Part shown: positions 54,612-64,000 of the stretch, piece after piece
Layout of the letters: every line of letters starts with the position of its first letter
Position numbering within the stretch: position 1 is the first letter of the stretch
Source: Leguminivora glycinivorella
Lineage: Eukaryota; Arthropoda; Insecta; Lepidoptera; Tortricidae
Assembly: GCF_023078275.1 (NCBI RefSeq)
Contig: NC_062977.1
Coordinates: 17,381,118-17,445,117 of the forward strand
Reading direction: 5' to 3'
Length of the DNA: 64,000 nucleotides
Made by a program: the position numbers and the translations under genes
The notes under the pieces: generated by a model
The model's input: only the letters and a program-made list of their open reading frames with translations
Told to the model about the DNA's origin: nothing
Database searches by the model: none

Positions 54612-56272
54612 CTGCAAGCGCACAAACGCGGTAAGCCACAGACATTACGTTGTGTAATACACCATTTTACATGTAAGTAGGTAATCTTAAAAGTAATTCC
54701 CTATCCATTAATCATGTTATCACACCGAATAAGAAAGTTAGTGCTTTTAGATAGATAGTTTGGGTGGTAGAAATTGAATAGCATGAGAATTCTTTAGTAG
54801 TGTTATAGATGTAAGTATAGTATTATAATAGTATTTTAACGAAGAAAAAACATTATAAATCTACCGATTCAACGTAACGCTGGTAGAACAAATGAAGGCC
54901 AATAACAGTTATTTTAATTTATCTATAGTAAATATGTACAAGCAATGTTTACACGGGTTAAAGACGTTCAAACAAACATGGCCACAACGTTACTGTTGAA
55001 CTGAAGATTATCAAACAATATGTTAAGGGAAGTCATTAAGCTAAAATATAAATTTGTATATACTCGTTCAATAGGAGATACGGAAACATCATCATGATTT
55101 TCTTAAGTCTTTGTTACAACTAGGAAAAGTGATTCCATAATAATAAAAATAAAAGGGGCCTAATTGAAATTTCAAGATCATGTTTTATTAATCTGCCCAA
55201 ACATTAATAAAGAAACGGAACTGTACTTTCAATTGATGTTTCCGTAAAAAATCGACTGTACAGTGCGATCGCTTTGCTTGTGTAAGTTAGTATAACAAAA
55301 AACATTGAACATAAAATGAAGATTCTTTTAGATCGGGTTTTTCCATCGTAAGGTAGGCAAAGCTTCAGAACTTTAAAAACTGAATATATGGCACGGTCGC
55401 CATGCGACGAAATTTGAAGAGTTAGTTAACAGACGTAATAGCAAAACAAGAACTACAAATATTAAGTACATAATAAAAAGACCCGATCTACAGAGACACA
55501 GATATGTAACAAGTATAATAAGAGACATAGATATGAAATAAGTATAATAATATGTAGTATTAACCTAAATACGGTGCGGGATAAGAAAAGTGCATGGATT
55601 TCAAAAGTCAGACAGCGTAAAAATCCAAAATACGGATACGTAACTACGAAAGGACTATATTTTTGTAGTAAAGTAACTACGTAAGTAGTTTGTGTCTAGT
55701 AATAGATTGGAGCCCAATCTATTACTTTGGGCAGTTAAGTACGAGCAGTAAAAAATAAATTCATTTTACAATTTCACAAAAAATATTGACTAAAAATGCA
55801 CCATGACATGCAAGAATACAGTGCGATTCGTCGTCATGTAATATTTTTTTTATTAGTCTCAACTCAAGCTACTTTTAACTAGCTTAAACCTGCTCATTTA
55901 ATTACATGCCCACAAGATATCAAACGTAATGGTAAAATTTGTTAGTCATACATTCTAAATGTAAAAACAAGAGTAAATGTCAAGTAGATATATGTGTACA
56001 TCTAAGAAGCCATTTACATGATGAGAGCGCAATCGCCTTGTAGGCAAAGATACTAATGCGCAACTCTCCCGCACTGAATACAGATTGGTCTGTGAACCCC
56101 TAATCTAAAGTAAAAACTAAAAGCACTCGTGTATGTCCATGCTTGTCTGCTGTATGATACTGAATGGGATACATTTAAGAGTTGATAGGCGTGTTTTATT
56201 TTCACTCGGCGCTTTATATCTCTTTAAAAGTTAATGTACAAAACCCGTATGCGTATTAAAATCAGAACTGAA

Positions 56273-56494
56273 AAAGGGTTCCTGTTGTACCTTTTTGGTA
56301 CGGAACCCTAAAAAATAGCAACAAAAATAAGGCCAGTTGATTCGATATAATATTACGCCGAATGAAAAAATCAAGGCTCACTGTTGTTCAATTCCAATCG
56401 ATCTAAAACGGCAGTCCAAAAACAATCTAATCAACATAAATAAAATAAAATAAGGGTTCCTGTTGTACCTTTTTGGTACGGAACCCTAAAAAGA
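56273..56494. repeat. Two direct copies of a short hairpin repeat
   Basis: AAGGGTTCCTGTTGTACCTT and TTTGGTACGGAACCCTAAAA occur at 56275-56314 and again at 56454-56493, 179 bases apart. Each copy can fold on itself. It is the common GGTTCCGT/ACGGAACC lepidopteran repeat. Confidence 0.85.
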
Positions 56495-56902
56495 TGACTT
56501 TTCTAAATTAAAATCAGTGAGCCGTGATCAGAATGTGAATATGATGTCACAGTGTAGATACATGATTTATTGGTGGTTTTGCGTTCAGCGAAGTATTCTT
56601 TTGTAACGTCAATTGGTCTTCCAATTATCAAGTCAAAACGGATTTTTTATTTTGTTAATTTCAACCCCAATTGTTTGATTTGTTTGAACATATATCTAAT
56701 CTGGACCAAATACAATTTTTGATCCAATATGAGCGCCGCATCAAGGCAGATTCTAAAATTGCTATAATGTAACTATAATGAATTTTACTCTGACAATGTC
56801 AGGACAGCCTCTACAGAATCATTATCAAAAACACTAATTATGAATGCCGTCTATAAGCCCAAGTAAATATTCGCAAACCTGCCCCCGGGGTCGTTCGACC
56901 GT

Positions 56903-56983
56903 TTAAAGGAAGAAGGTTTTATACACGTAGCCGGTCGCGAGAAGGGCGAGCACGAGCAGACACAGCAGAATCATTATCTTCTT
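56903..56983 (-). CDS. Syx1A: Syx1A terminal exon C (membrane anchor)
   Basis: Acceptor CTGTGCAG. It encodes KKIMILLCLLVLALLATGYV and YKTFFL and TAA. One residue longer than A and B, with an aromatic-basic end. Confidence 0.92.
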   Translation of the reverse strand, partial: KKIMILLCLLVLALLATGYVYKTFFL

Positions 56984-59900
56984 CTGCACAGTGAACAAAC
57001 ACAACACTCATTAGAATCTAGTAGTGGGAGCGAGCGGGCGCGGCCGCGGCGGGCGCGGTGTACACTGTACACGTACAGTGCACACGCCTCGCCTCGCGCG
57101 GCCGCGGACGCTCGCGGCGAGCGAGTTACCTTTGAGCATTTGGCGGAGCTAGTAGAAGTAGCTGGACACGTAGCCCACGACGACCAGCCCCAGTATCAGC
57201 AAGCATACTAGGATCATGATCTTCTTCTGTAGTCGGCCGGCGGCGAGCATGCAACATTACGCTTTAGACATGTCCGGGCGAGCGCCGCGCGCCGCCCTCT
57301 CCGTTATATTAATTCAATGGAGGGAACTAATCAAAACCGCTATCCACTACGAACTATCAGAGGTGGGTGCGTCCTTTGCCTCGGTCTTAAAATTAGGTAT
57401 CATATTAGAAAATTGGAAAGTTAAAATAAAATAAAAAAGAAATAAAATAAATATAATATTATTTTCAAAAGTTCTTATCATAATTATTTACATCTTGAGT
57501 AAACATTAAAACATTTCTTTATTTATAATTTGTAAATAATTTTGGTCGCCTTGCCCGTCGCACGGGCATTGATAGAAACGTAACCTCTTAAGACAATTTT
57601 AACGTTATTAAGTAACTAATAATAAACAATAATGTTGAATGGCATTAAATTATATTTCACAGTCTTTCGATTAATTATTTATAATGCGTGACAAGCTGTA
57701 CGTGAATATGTTTAAATTTTTTAAGTAGTTAAATAATAATAATATATGTTTTATTTGTTAAATCACAAGTTAACAACAATAATACAATATGCAACTAAGG
57801 AAGAAACAATCTAATCCCTTCTACACAAAAAATATACTTCTTTTGAAATATATTTTCAGAAAAAATGCTGTTAATAAATGCAGTTTAGCAAGACAATACA
57901 TTTATGTGAAAAAAAAGTATTGTAAATATCTAGGTATTAAACAAATAACAAAAAAGGTAGAACACAACTAATAATACCTTTGCAAAAACAGGACTAAAAT
58001 ATGTTTAACTTACACTACCTATAACTCAATCGAAAATTGAAGAAGTATAATAGGATATGAACAATAATTATAGATCTTCTTTATTTTTATAATTCTGAAT
58101 ATAACAGCAAATAAAACAGATCTTCTAAACTATTTACAGAAGTGACTCGTGCCACATATCATCAGCAACCAATCCTTTGATAAATAAGCTGATACCACAC
58201 TTATTTAAATTCGTTTCTTTTTTATACTTTAAATTAAGAGAAAGATATGCAAAAATTACAATTATTAATATAATACAATACTGGTGTTCATCTCATAGGG
58301 ACTGACTGAACAAAATCTAAGTATCCACCTAAATCTCACATTTTCTACCAAGAGTACAGCAGTACCTTTAGTAATTGAAAAGAGAAAATAAGAAGGAACA
58401 ATTTTCATTAAAGAATAAGCGAATAAATACCTAACTTCATCTACTTATTAGATTTGTGCGTGATTACATTAATATGTTACAAATATTCAATAAATTATTT
58501 TAGCTTGTTCTCAAATCAACATCAGGAAGCATCAATAAAGTTTAAGTTAAATGTACCTACTTAAATTTACGCCCGGTCGTATATTGTGATGTTTTTAAGT
58601 TTAACTAACAACACCTAACAAGAATACAATTGTATTTACATAGTTTAATTATTTAGTTTACTAGCCGGTTAAAATCGTATTTTGTCTACCGAAAAGTACC
58701 TAAGTATATTGATTTTAATAGGTACAAACAAATATGCCTGATGTCACTCGGTCTTTAGTATGGAAATATCAGCAATGAATTTGTCAGACAATATTTTAAA
58801 GTGTTTAATTTATGGTAATTATGTCCAACAAACCTTTTGTTGTCCATTTCGCTTTGCTGTATATCTTTGCAGAATGACATTCATGGCAACATAGCAAAGC
58901 TATAACGACGACTAACCTAAAGCACAATTTAATATTATTGCACTTCGCATTATATTGTCTTTAAATTGTTTATTTATTAGGTACGAACAGCAAAATAGCA
59001 ATGACAATTCGAGTAAGAGGCAGTAATAAATTAGATATTTATAAATATCAGCTAATTTCGGCCGCAGCGTGAACGTTAACTATCAAGTATTATAAAGAAA
59101 TAAGTAAGATTATTCCACAAATATTTAAAAGCTCATTAATGTCATATATTTTCAGAGTTTATTTGCAATAAAATGTTAGCTTATTAGAAGCGAGTATTTT
59201 ATTATAACTATTGCATATAAATGTCATATAAACATGCACAGAGTGAGCATTCTAATCTTACTTATTTCTCTATTTTCAGTTTTTTTTTTTACATCATGTA
59301 CGGCATTGGTCAATGTATTACTAGATGTTCATAACCACCTGCGGCCTTTTCTTGGTGGAATATCACAATATAGAACATAGTTGATACACCTGCCTACTGA
59401 ATAGTGAATTACATTTCCATAATCTGTAGATTTACATTTTTGTGACAGACGAAATGACAAGACATCCATGAGGAATATTTTCAATCTAAATTACGTTTCC
59501 ATGTGGAAACCGGTGAATTGAAAATAGCGCATCTGATCGATCAGATTATTTTGAATAACCTACTCAGGTAGCACCGTTCATTATGAGTAATACAGTATAC
59601 GGGCGATATTGTAAGAATTACAACAAAAGTCAAGTTAAACTAAAGTTTACAATTTACATATCGCCCGTGTATGTTTTTCATCACATTTGCTAAAATAAAC
59701 ACTAAGCAATGCGGCTAGCAGCACATAGTGTACAAGAATGTATGAAAAAATTAAGATGTTAATCCTATAGCTGGTTCTCATAACTTAACACGCAAGTCTA
59801 CACGTTAGTGTTTGTAGCGTTTGCCTTGCGACTCTCGCGAGATAATTTCTACGCGAGGCAAACGACCCGTTTAGAACGTGCCTCATACGAGGCAACTGTA

Positions 59901-62900
59901 ATAAAAGTAATGTTGCATATGTGATGAAAATAACATTAACATCTCCATAGATGTCTTTGTAGATGACAAGAGGGCAGACTTTCGAATTCAAATGATTGAT
60001 AATAGTAACTTTGAAACACCCAAGCGGTGGTGACATTTGAAAGAAATAAAAGTCTATTCTAATCAACCCGTAATTTTACTATAATTTGTCTACCCTTGCA
60101 CCATCTACCGTCACCGGACACAAGTAACATCGTTACCTAATGACTTAAGATGAGACTAATTGGTATAAAGACAAATATCATCGTGATGTGATGACAAGGC
60201 GCGTATCCATGGCCCGTGTTTCTAACTCAACGTCACGGCGAGGATAATAATTAGGATAACCAGCGTAACTGCGAGGCATATCATGATGAAGATCTTTTTC
60301 TGCAATGACAAGGGAAAAACGGAACGAAATAAAATCAGTGTGACTGCCGAAAGCTGAAGGGCATCAGGCAAATAAAAAGTTTGCATTCTTGGGCTGGTAG
60401 CTAAAATTTAAAAAATACTTTATTACGTGATTTTATAATACGATTTTCTAACCTTAGAGCTTTGCTATTATGACATGAGAATTTGATGTGCCAACGAAAA
60501 CTTTCCAAAATTGCTAAATTTTCAGCAGAAAGATTTTGAAACTTTCCACATTTTTGTATGGAGATTGAAACTTTCCATTTCATAAATTTAAATTGCCTAT
60601 ATTTCTTGTGAAATTTCATGAAATTTCCAAGAACCTTTCAAACTTTTTGGAAAGTTTCCGCAGCTTGCACATCAGTACATGAGAGCAACTTTCAAACAAA
60701 ATAAAAAAAGGAACTTGAAACTACTTCAAAAACGATTGATATTACTCTATTAATTTCCAAGAAAAATTGTAAATAATTAAATAATTTGGTGCAAACTGTA
60801 GTACGCGAATGCCTGTGCCCAAAAGTGAAAATTATTTTTAAACATGCGTTTCAATAGAAAATAAGATCGCATCTTTATTCATTAATAAATATATAATAAG
60901 CTCATTGTATTTAACCGTCACCAGTTACCACAGTATAACCTTAACCACATTGCGACATAAATTTTAAATCAAACACAAATTGTTTTCAAACCAGTTCTCA
61001 AAATAAGAACTTTATGCATGTCAGCAAAATGTATTTTAAGTTAGATGTTTTAAAAAATACAAGGTTAATTTGTCAGCCTATGACATAGATAATAAATAAA
61101 TAAATAAATATTGGGGACACCTTACACAGATCAACTTAGCCCCAAACTAAGCAAAGCTTGTACTATGGGTGCTAAGCGATGATATACATACTTAAATAGA
61201 TAAATACATACTTATATACATAGAAAACATCCTTGACTCAGGAAAAAATATTTGTGCTCATCACACAAATAAATGCCCTTACCGGGATTCGAACCCAGGA
61301 CCGCGGCTCAGCAGGCAGGTTCACTACAGATTGAGCCAGACCGGATACCATGAGATTAGTGATAAATAAGAAAGGATTCTGCTATCCTTCAGGCGGGAGA
61401 ATGTCGTGGCCAGCAAGAAGATGGACCTTAGAGAATTTGAGATAGCTGTCATATTTCAAATTGAAGTCTAGATTTTATTATATTTGCAATAATTTTCAAT
61501 GGATAAACATGTATACATTTTAGCTTAGGTTTTTATGAATAAATAAGTGTTCTTGCAATTCGACGTCTTTCGAGTCTATATAGTCATAATTGGAGTAGAT
61601 GTAGTTTACAACTTGGCTGAATCTATGATATGATATTTCTACGGTATCTGTATCTCAAGTAGCCGAACAACGTTTATGTCAGTGTACGTTCTATCAAATA
61701 AGTATCTAAGAATATATAAATAACGAACAGGGAATAAACTATACTTTTTCCTTGTCCGTTTGTTTTGTACTAATGTCTAAATTCCTTGTTGATGTGTTTA
61801 ATCCCGTTTTGTGTCCAATATCATCCCTGATATAACAATTTGTGTCTGATTTAATTTTGCATCTAAAACACTTATTCTAAAAGCAAGCTGCATGAAATAA
61901 AGACAACAAATTTTGCGACAGTCGAAATAACTAATTCACGAACATTAAAATTCGCTAAATAAAATTGAACCTTTAAATTATTCTGCGATCGGCAAAGTTA
62001 ATAAAAGAGTATTAAAATCGTGCCAGCGATCGAGACAAATATCGTTCAAACGTGCCGTTCCATGCACGTGCAAAATGAGATTATAAGAATGAGAAAGGGG
62101 GAGTGTCAGATCCTCATAGCACGTTAGTTGTCCCGCACCCGCAGTCCCCGTTAGGCGTCCCGCGCGCGGTCCCTCGTGCGGTTCGTTTACCTTCCTCGCC
62201 TTGACGGCCCACTTGTAGGCGTGTCCGAGCTCGACGTTGCCCGTGTCCACGTAGTCCTGCGTCTGCGTGACGTGGTGCTCGATGCGGTCCACCAGCTCGC
62301 CCTGCAGCCCTAAACGCACGCCGGGGGAGGGGGGAACTCGCGGATTGGTTCAAACGTGCGTTATTCGAGAGTGAGTTACAAGAACCAACCGAATTTTAGC
62401 TAAAATTAGTCGTTGCGGTAAATCAAATGAGTAGCCGGAAATAAAAACCCTGGAAAATGCCACAGAGACACGACACCCAGAACGAACACGTGATACCACA
62501 GACATTTAGTGTTACCTTATTAGATTAGAGTTAAATATTAGTTGTACATATTAAAATGTAGTAAAGTTAGAAACATAGTGAGTGCAAGTTTTTATTATTG
62601 CCCAATAAACATTAATCCGTAAACATACACGTGGCAAGATAAATAAAAACTTGCATCATACGAAAACATTGTTACATAATAACACAATAAATGATGAAAA
62701 TGTGAGAAGTAAAATTAAATGTTAGTAGTGGTTATTATATAACAAGAATATTTATACCAAAATACCGAAGGCAAATTACGCACACACCATCAAAAGAACA
62801 GTTAGTCGAGGTTAGCCCGTTTCCATCCAGTGTTAGACAGCGAGTAGAACAGTTATTGTCACACAACAGTCAAAGCGGGGGGTTGTTTGAACCAATCACC

Positions 62901-63164
62901 GATGTAACGAAAACAAAACGCACGGAGGAGTTGAACCATTCACAAAAGTCGAAACATAACAAGGGAAAGGGAGGGAACGGGGGGAAAGGGGGACAAACAA
63001 AACAAAAAACGCATTAGCAACGAATGGCTGGTACTGGAATGATGAGAACTCACCCGTCGAGCCTTGCTCTGATATTTTAGGGCCTTCTTTGTGTCTTGGG
63101 TGGCAGTTTGGACATAGTCCACAGCGTGCTCTACATGATACTCAATGCGGTCGATCATCTCTCC
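56903..63164 (-). CDS. Syx1A: Syntaxin 1A, 3' part with alternative exons
   Basis: Plasma-membrane Qa-SNARE for synaptic vesicle and secretory fusion. The window has only the C-terminal half: two alternative SNARE exons (63164-63054 and 62301-62191, 37 codons each) and three alternative anchor exons (60299-60222, 57226-57149, 56983-56903). All junctions are phase 0, so any SNARE exon can join any anchor: six possible ends. The canonical SNARE exon (GEMIDRIEYHVEHAVDYVQT, ATQDTKKALKYQSKARR) and anchor B (KKIMILVCLLILGLVVVGYV, SSYFY) match fly syntaxin. The zero-layer Gln is expected as the last residue of the exon beyond 64000. Long introns separate the exons. Confidence 0.95.
57010..57130. promoter_or_regulatory. 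GC-rich inverted repeat between anchor exons B and C
   Basis: GCGCGGCCGCGGCGGGCGCG and GTGTACACTGTAC at the left pair with GTACAGTGCACACGCC and CGCGCGGCCGCG at the right. It starts about 25 bases upstream of the exon C acceptor and ends about 20 bases after the exon B stop, so a strong RNA stem there could affect which terminal exon or poly(A) site is used. Function is inferred. Confidence 0.45.
57149..57226 (-). CDS. Syx1A: Syx1A terminal exon B (membrane anchor, fly-like)
   Basis: Acceptor GACTACAG. It encodes KKIMILVCLLILGLVVVGYV and SSYFY and TAG; the VSSYF end matches fly syntaxin 1A. Confidence 0.93.
   Translation of the reverse strand, partial: KKIMILVCLLILGLVVVGYVSSYFY
57227..60221 (-). 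other. Syx1A intron / 3' UTR of anchor A isoform
   Basis: Very AT-rich. The part next to 60221 is probably the 3' UTR of exon A transcripts. Inverted phrases ACGGGCGATATTGTAA and TTTACATATCGCCCGT flank 59600-59665. No further anchor exon was seen. Confidence 0.5.
60222..60299 (-). CDS. Syx1A: Syx1A terminal exon A (membrane anchor)
   Basis: Acceptor CATTGCAG. It encodes KKIFIMICLAVTLVILIIIL and AVTLS and TAG. A single hydrophobic helix after two Lys; the Ile-rich end differs from the other anchors. Confidence 0.9.
   Translation of the reverse strand, partial: KKIFIMICLAVTLVILIIILAVTLS
60300..62190 (-). other. Syx1A intron with a SINE
   Basis: AT-rich. It contains the SINE at 61090-61344 and a patch of repeated GGAAAGTTTC-like phrases at 60480-60660. 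No exon is seen. Confidence 0.6.
61090..61344 (-). mobile_element. tRNA-derived lepidopteran SINE
   Basis: On the minus strand it starts CCGGTCTGGCTCAATCTGTA, carries the pol III B box GGTTCGAATCCCGG, then AAGGGCATTTATTTGTGTGA and TGAGCACAAATATTTTTTCC, and ends in an ATTTATTTATTTATT tail. This is a well-known SINE layout in moths and butterflies. Confidence 0.88.
62191..62301 (-). CDS. Syx1A: Syx1A alternative SNARE exon
   Basis: Acceptor GCTGCAG, donor GTAAAC, 37 codons, same phase and length as the canonical exon. It encodes GELVDRIEHHVTQTQDYVDT and GNVELGHAYKWAVKARK. The first layers (I, V, Y-V) are kept; the end, QDTKKALKYQ in the canonical exon, becomes VELGHAYKWA. More GC-rich than the canonical copy. 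Presumably mutually exclusive with it, because both carry the same layers. Confidence 0.93.
62302..63053 (-). other. Syx1A intron between the two SNARE exons
   Basis: About 750 bases with G-rich (AGGGAAAGGGAGGGAACGGG) stretches close to the canonical exon donor. No other coding exon. Confidence 0.6.
63054..63164 (-). CDS. Syx1A: Syx1A canonical SNARE exon (C-terminal half)
   Basis: Acceptor GGTACAG, donor GTGAGT, 37 codons. GEMIDRIEYHVEHAVDYVQT and ATQDTKKALKYQSKARR cover SNARE layers +1 to +8 and the juxtamembrane basic patch. Nearly identical to other insect and vertebrate syntaxin 1 proteins. Confidence 0.97.
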
Positions 63165-64000
63165 CTGTACCCAGAGGAACTTGTTTATTTCATTATTCTA
63201 TTCATATATCTAATACGCCTACAACATAAACAGTTGTTTGGATAGGAATGTTTATATTGTCGTGTCAGCAGATATCATGAGTTGTAGAAACATACATAAC
63301 ATACATGTTATTTTCTTATAGCTGAATGCGATTGCGTGTATCACATAATTTATATGGAGATTCAAATACCGGTGTTGTATGCTGAGCTATAATTTCAAAG
63401 GACACTTTCTTTTACTCGGCACTTTATGTAATTTTAAACAACAGTAAATATTATGAATAGTGAGTTTACGACGTACAAAACCATAAATGCAACGAAACTT
63501 TGAGGTTTCGGCAGAACAATGTTGACAACGAGTCAACTAAGGATACATCCACACAAAGTGTCTGAGCAAAGAGCGTTCACAGTTCGTTATGTTCCACACA
63601 ATGTAGCAAACAAGTTAATTTAAACGAAAGAGTAAAGTTTGTGTGCAACATTTGAGACTATAATATCTCGGGTCAAGCAAGACTTAAGACGTATTCGCGC
63701 ATCCATACTTTTCATGGTAAAATTACTACCACTGTGCAAAGACATCATTCATCATGAACCATGTCACGACTCGCAGTATGCAGTAAGCAGGTATGATAGT
63801 ACCTAAATATTTAATCAGTACTCAGTACACCTACCTTTGTCAGTTATAACGCTAGGCTATTAAACTCAAGGTATTTCAGCAAGACAAGTCAGGGTTTATA
63901 CCTCTTATAGCAGGACGTTAGTAATTATTTTTGTTGCAGAAAGAGTTATCTTATCGTAAAACAAAACACTATTACTTAATATTTAATGATGCAGTGCCAT
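63165..64000 (-). other. Syx1A intron, window edge
   Basis: AT-rich, no exon seen. The exon with the N-terminal SNARE half should lie beyond 64000. Confidence 0.6.

Larger units (their letters stand above)
50367..56902. other. Spacer and probable 3' UTR of syntaxin 1A
   Basis: AT-rich with GC islands at about 51665-51720, 52250-52380, 52780-52820 and 53395-53530. The part next to 56903 is probably syntaxin 3' UTR. Frames such as 51566-51832 and 53392-53595 are not supported by domain or splice evidence. One candidate exon at 54507-54611 is listed separately. Confidence 0.45.

Noticed and set aside
56903..57226. Reading anchor exons B and C as one terminal exon
   Set aside because: Each has its own acceptor directly before AAG AAG and its own stop; they are separate alternatives.
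1..64000. CRISPR arrays, bacterial operons, rRNA genes
   Set aside because: No regularly spaced repeats, no operon layout and no rRNA sequence; the window is insect nuclear DNA.

Overview
This window is nuclear DNA from an insect, almost certainly a moth or butterfly. The genes are split by introns with GT-AG boundaries, the background is AT-rich, and introns and spacers are full of dispersed repeats typical of Lepidoptera (a tRNA-derived SINE with a GGTTCGAATCCC box, jockey-like non-LTR tails, short TIR elements). There are no operons, CRISPR arrays or bacterial features.

Three conserved genes can be assembled exon by exon. (1) CLIP-190/CLIP-170 (restin homologue), a microtubule plus-end tracking protein, + strand, 17 coding exons from 5944 to 43215. 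It has two CAP-Gly domains, a long coiled coil and two C-terminal zinc knuckles; the first coding exon lies upstream or was not recognised. (2) RPB11 (RNA polymerase II subunit), - strand, four exons 46089 to 43776, complete at 117 aa and tail-to-tail with CLIP-190. (3) Syntaxin 1A, - strand, 63164 to 56903. Only the 3' part is in the window: two alternative exons for the C-terminal half of the SNARE motif and three alternative terminal exons for the membrane anchor, all in the same phase. A small gene of unknown function with a Cys-containing tail (48638-48851, +) lies between RPB11 and syntaxin. A truncated two-exon THAP-type reading frame (22933-23895, +) sits in the 15 kb CLIP-190 intron.

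Layout: 1-5943, no firm gene. 5944-14347, CLIP-190 N-terminus with both CAP-Gly domains, plus an in-frame alternative end. 14348-29147, large intron with foldbacks, SINE and LINE pieces and the THAP frame. 29148-43215, coiled coil and zinc knuckles, interrupted by a degenerate non-LTR retrotransposon (29536-31925). 43776-46089, RPB11. 46090-50400, repeats and the small gene. About 51-64 kb, syntaxin 1A 3' end with long AT-rich stretches.

The most unusual pattern is a set of exon echoes: degraded or near-perfect tandem copies of an exon lying in the intron just downstream. They occur after at least five CLIP-190 exons (first CAP-Gly, Ser-rich linker, two coiled-coil exons, zinc knuckle), and RPB11 has a related duplication carrying its own exon end and splice donor. 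Other leads are a canonical A_AAA_AAC slippery heptamer exactly where the CLIP-190 coiled-coil frame breaks by one base, a 178-codon frame downstream of an in-frame TAG that could give a short CLIP isoform, and a 2 x 3 combinatorial exon set in syntaxin 1A.
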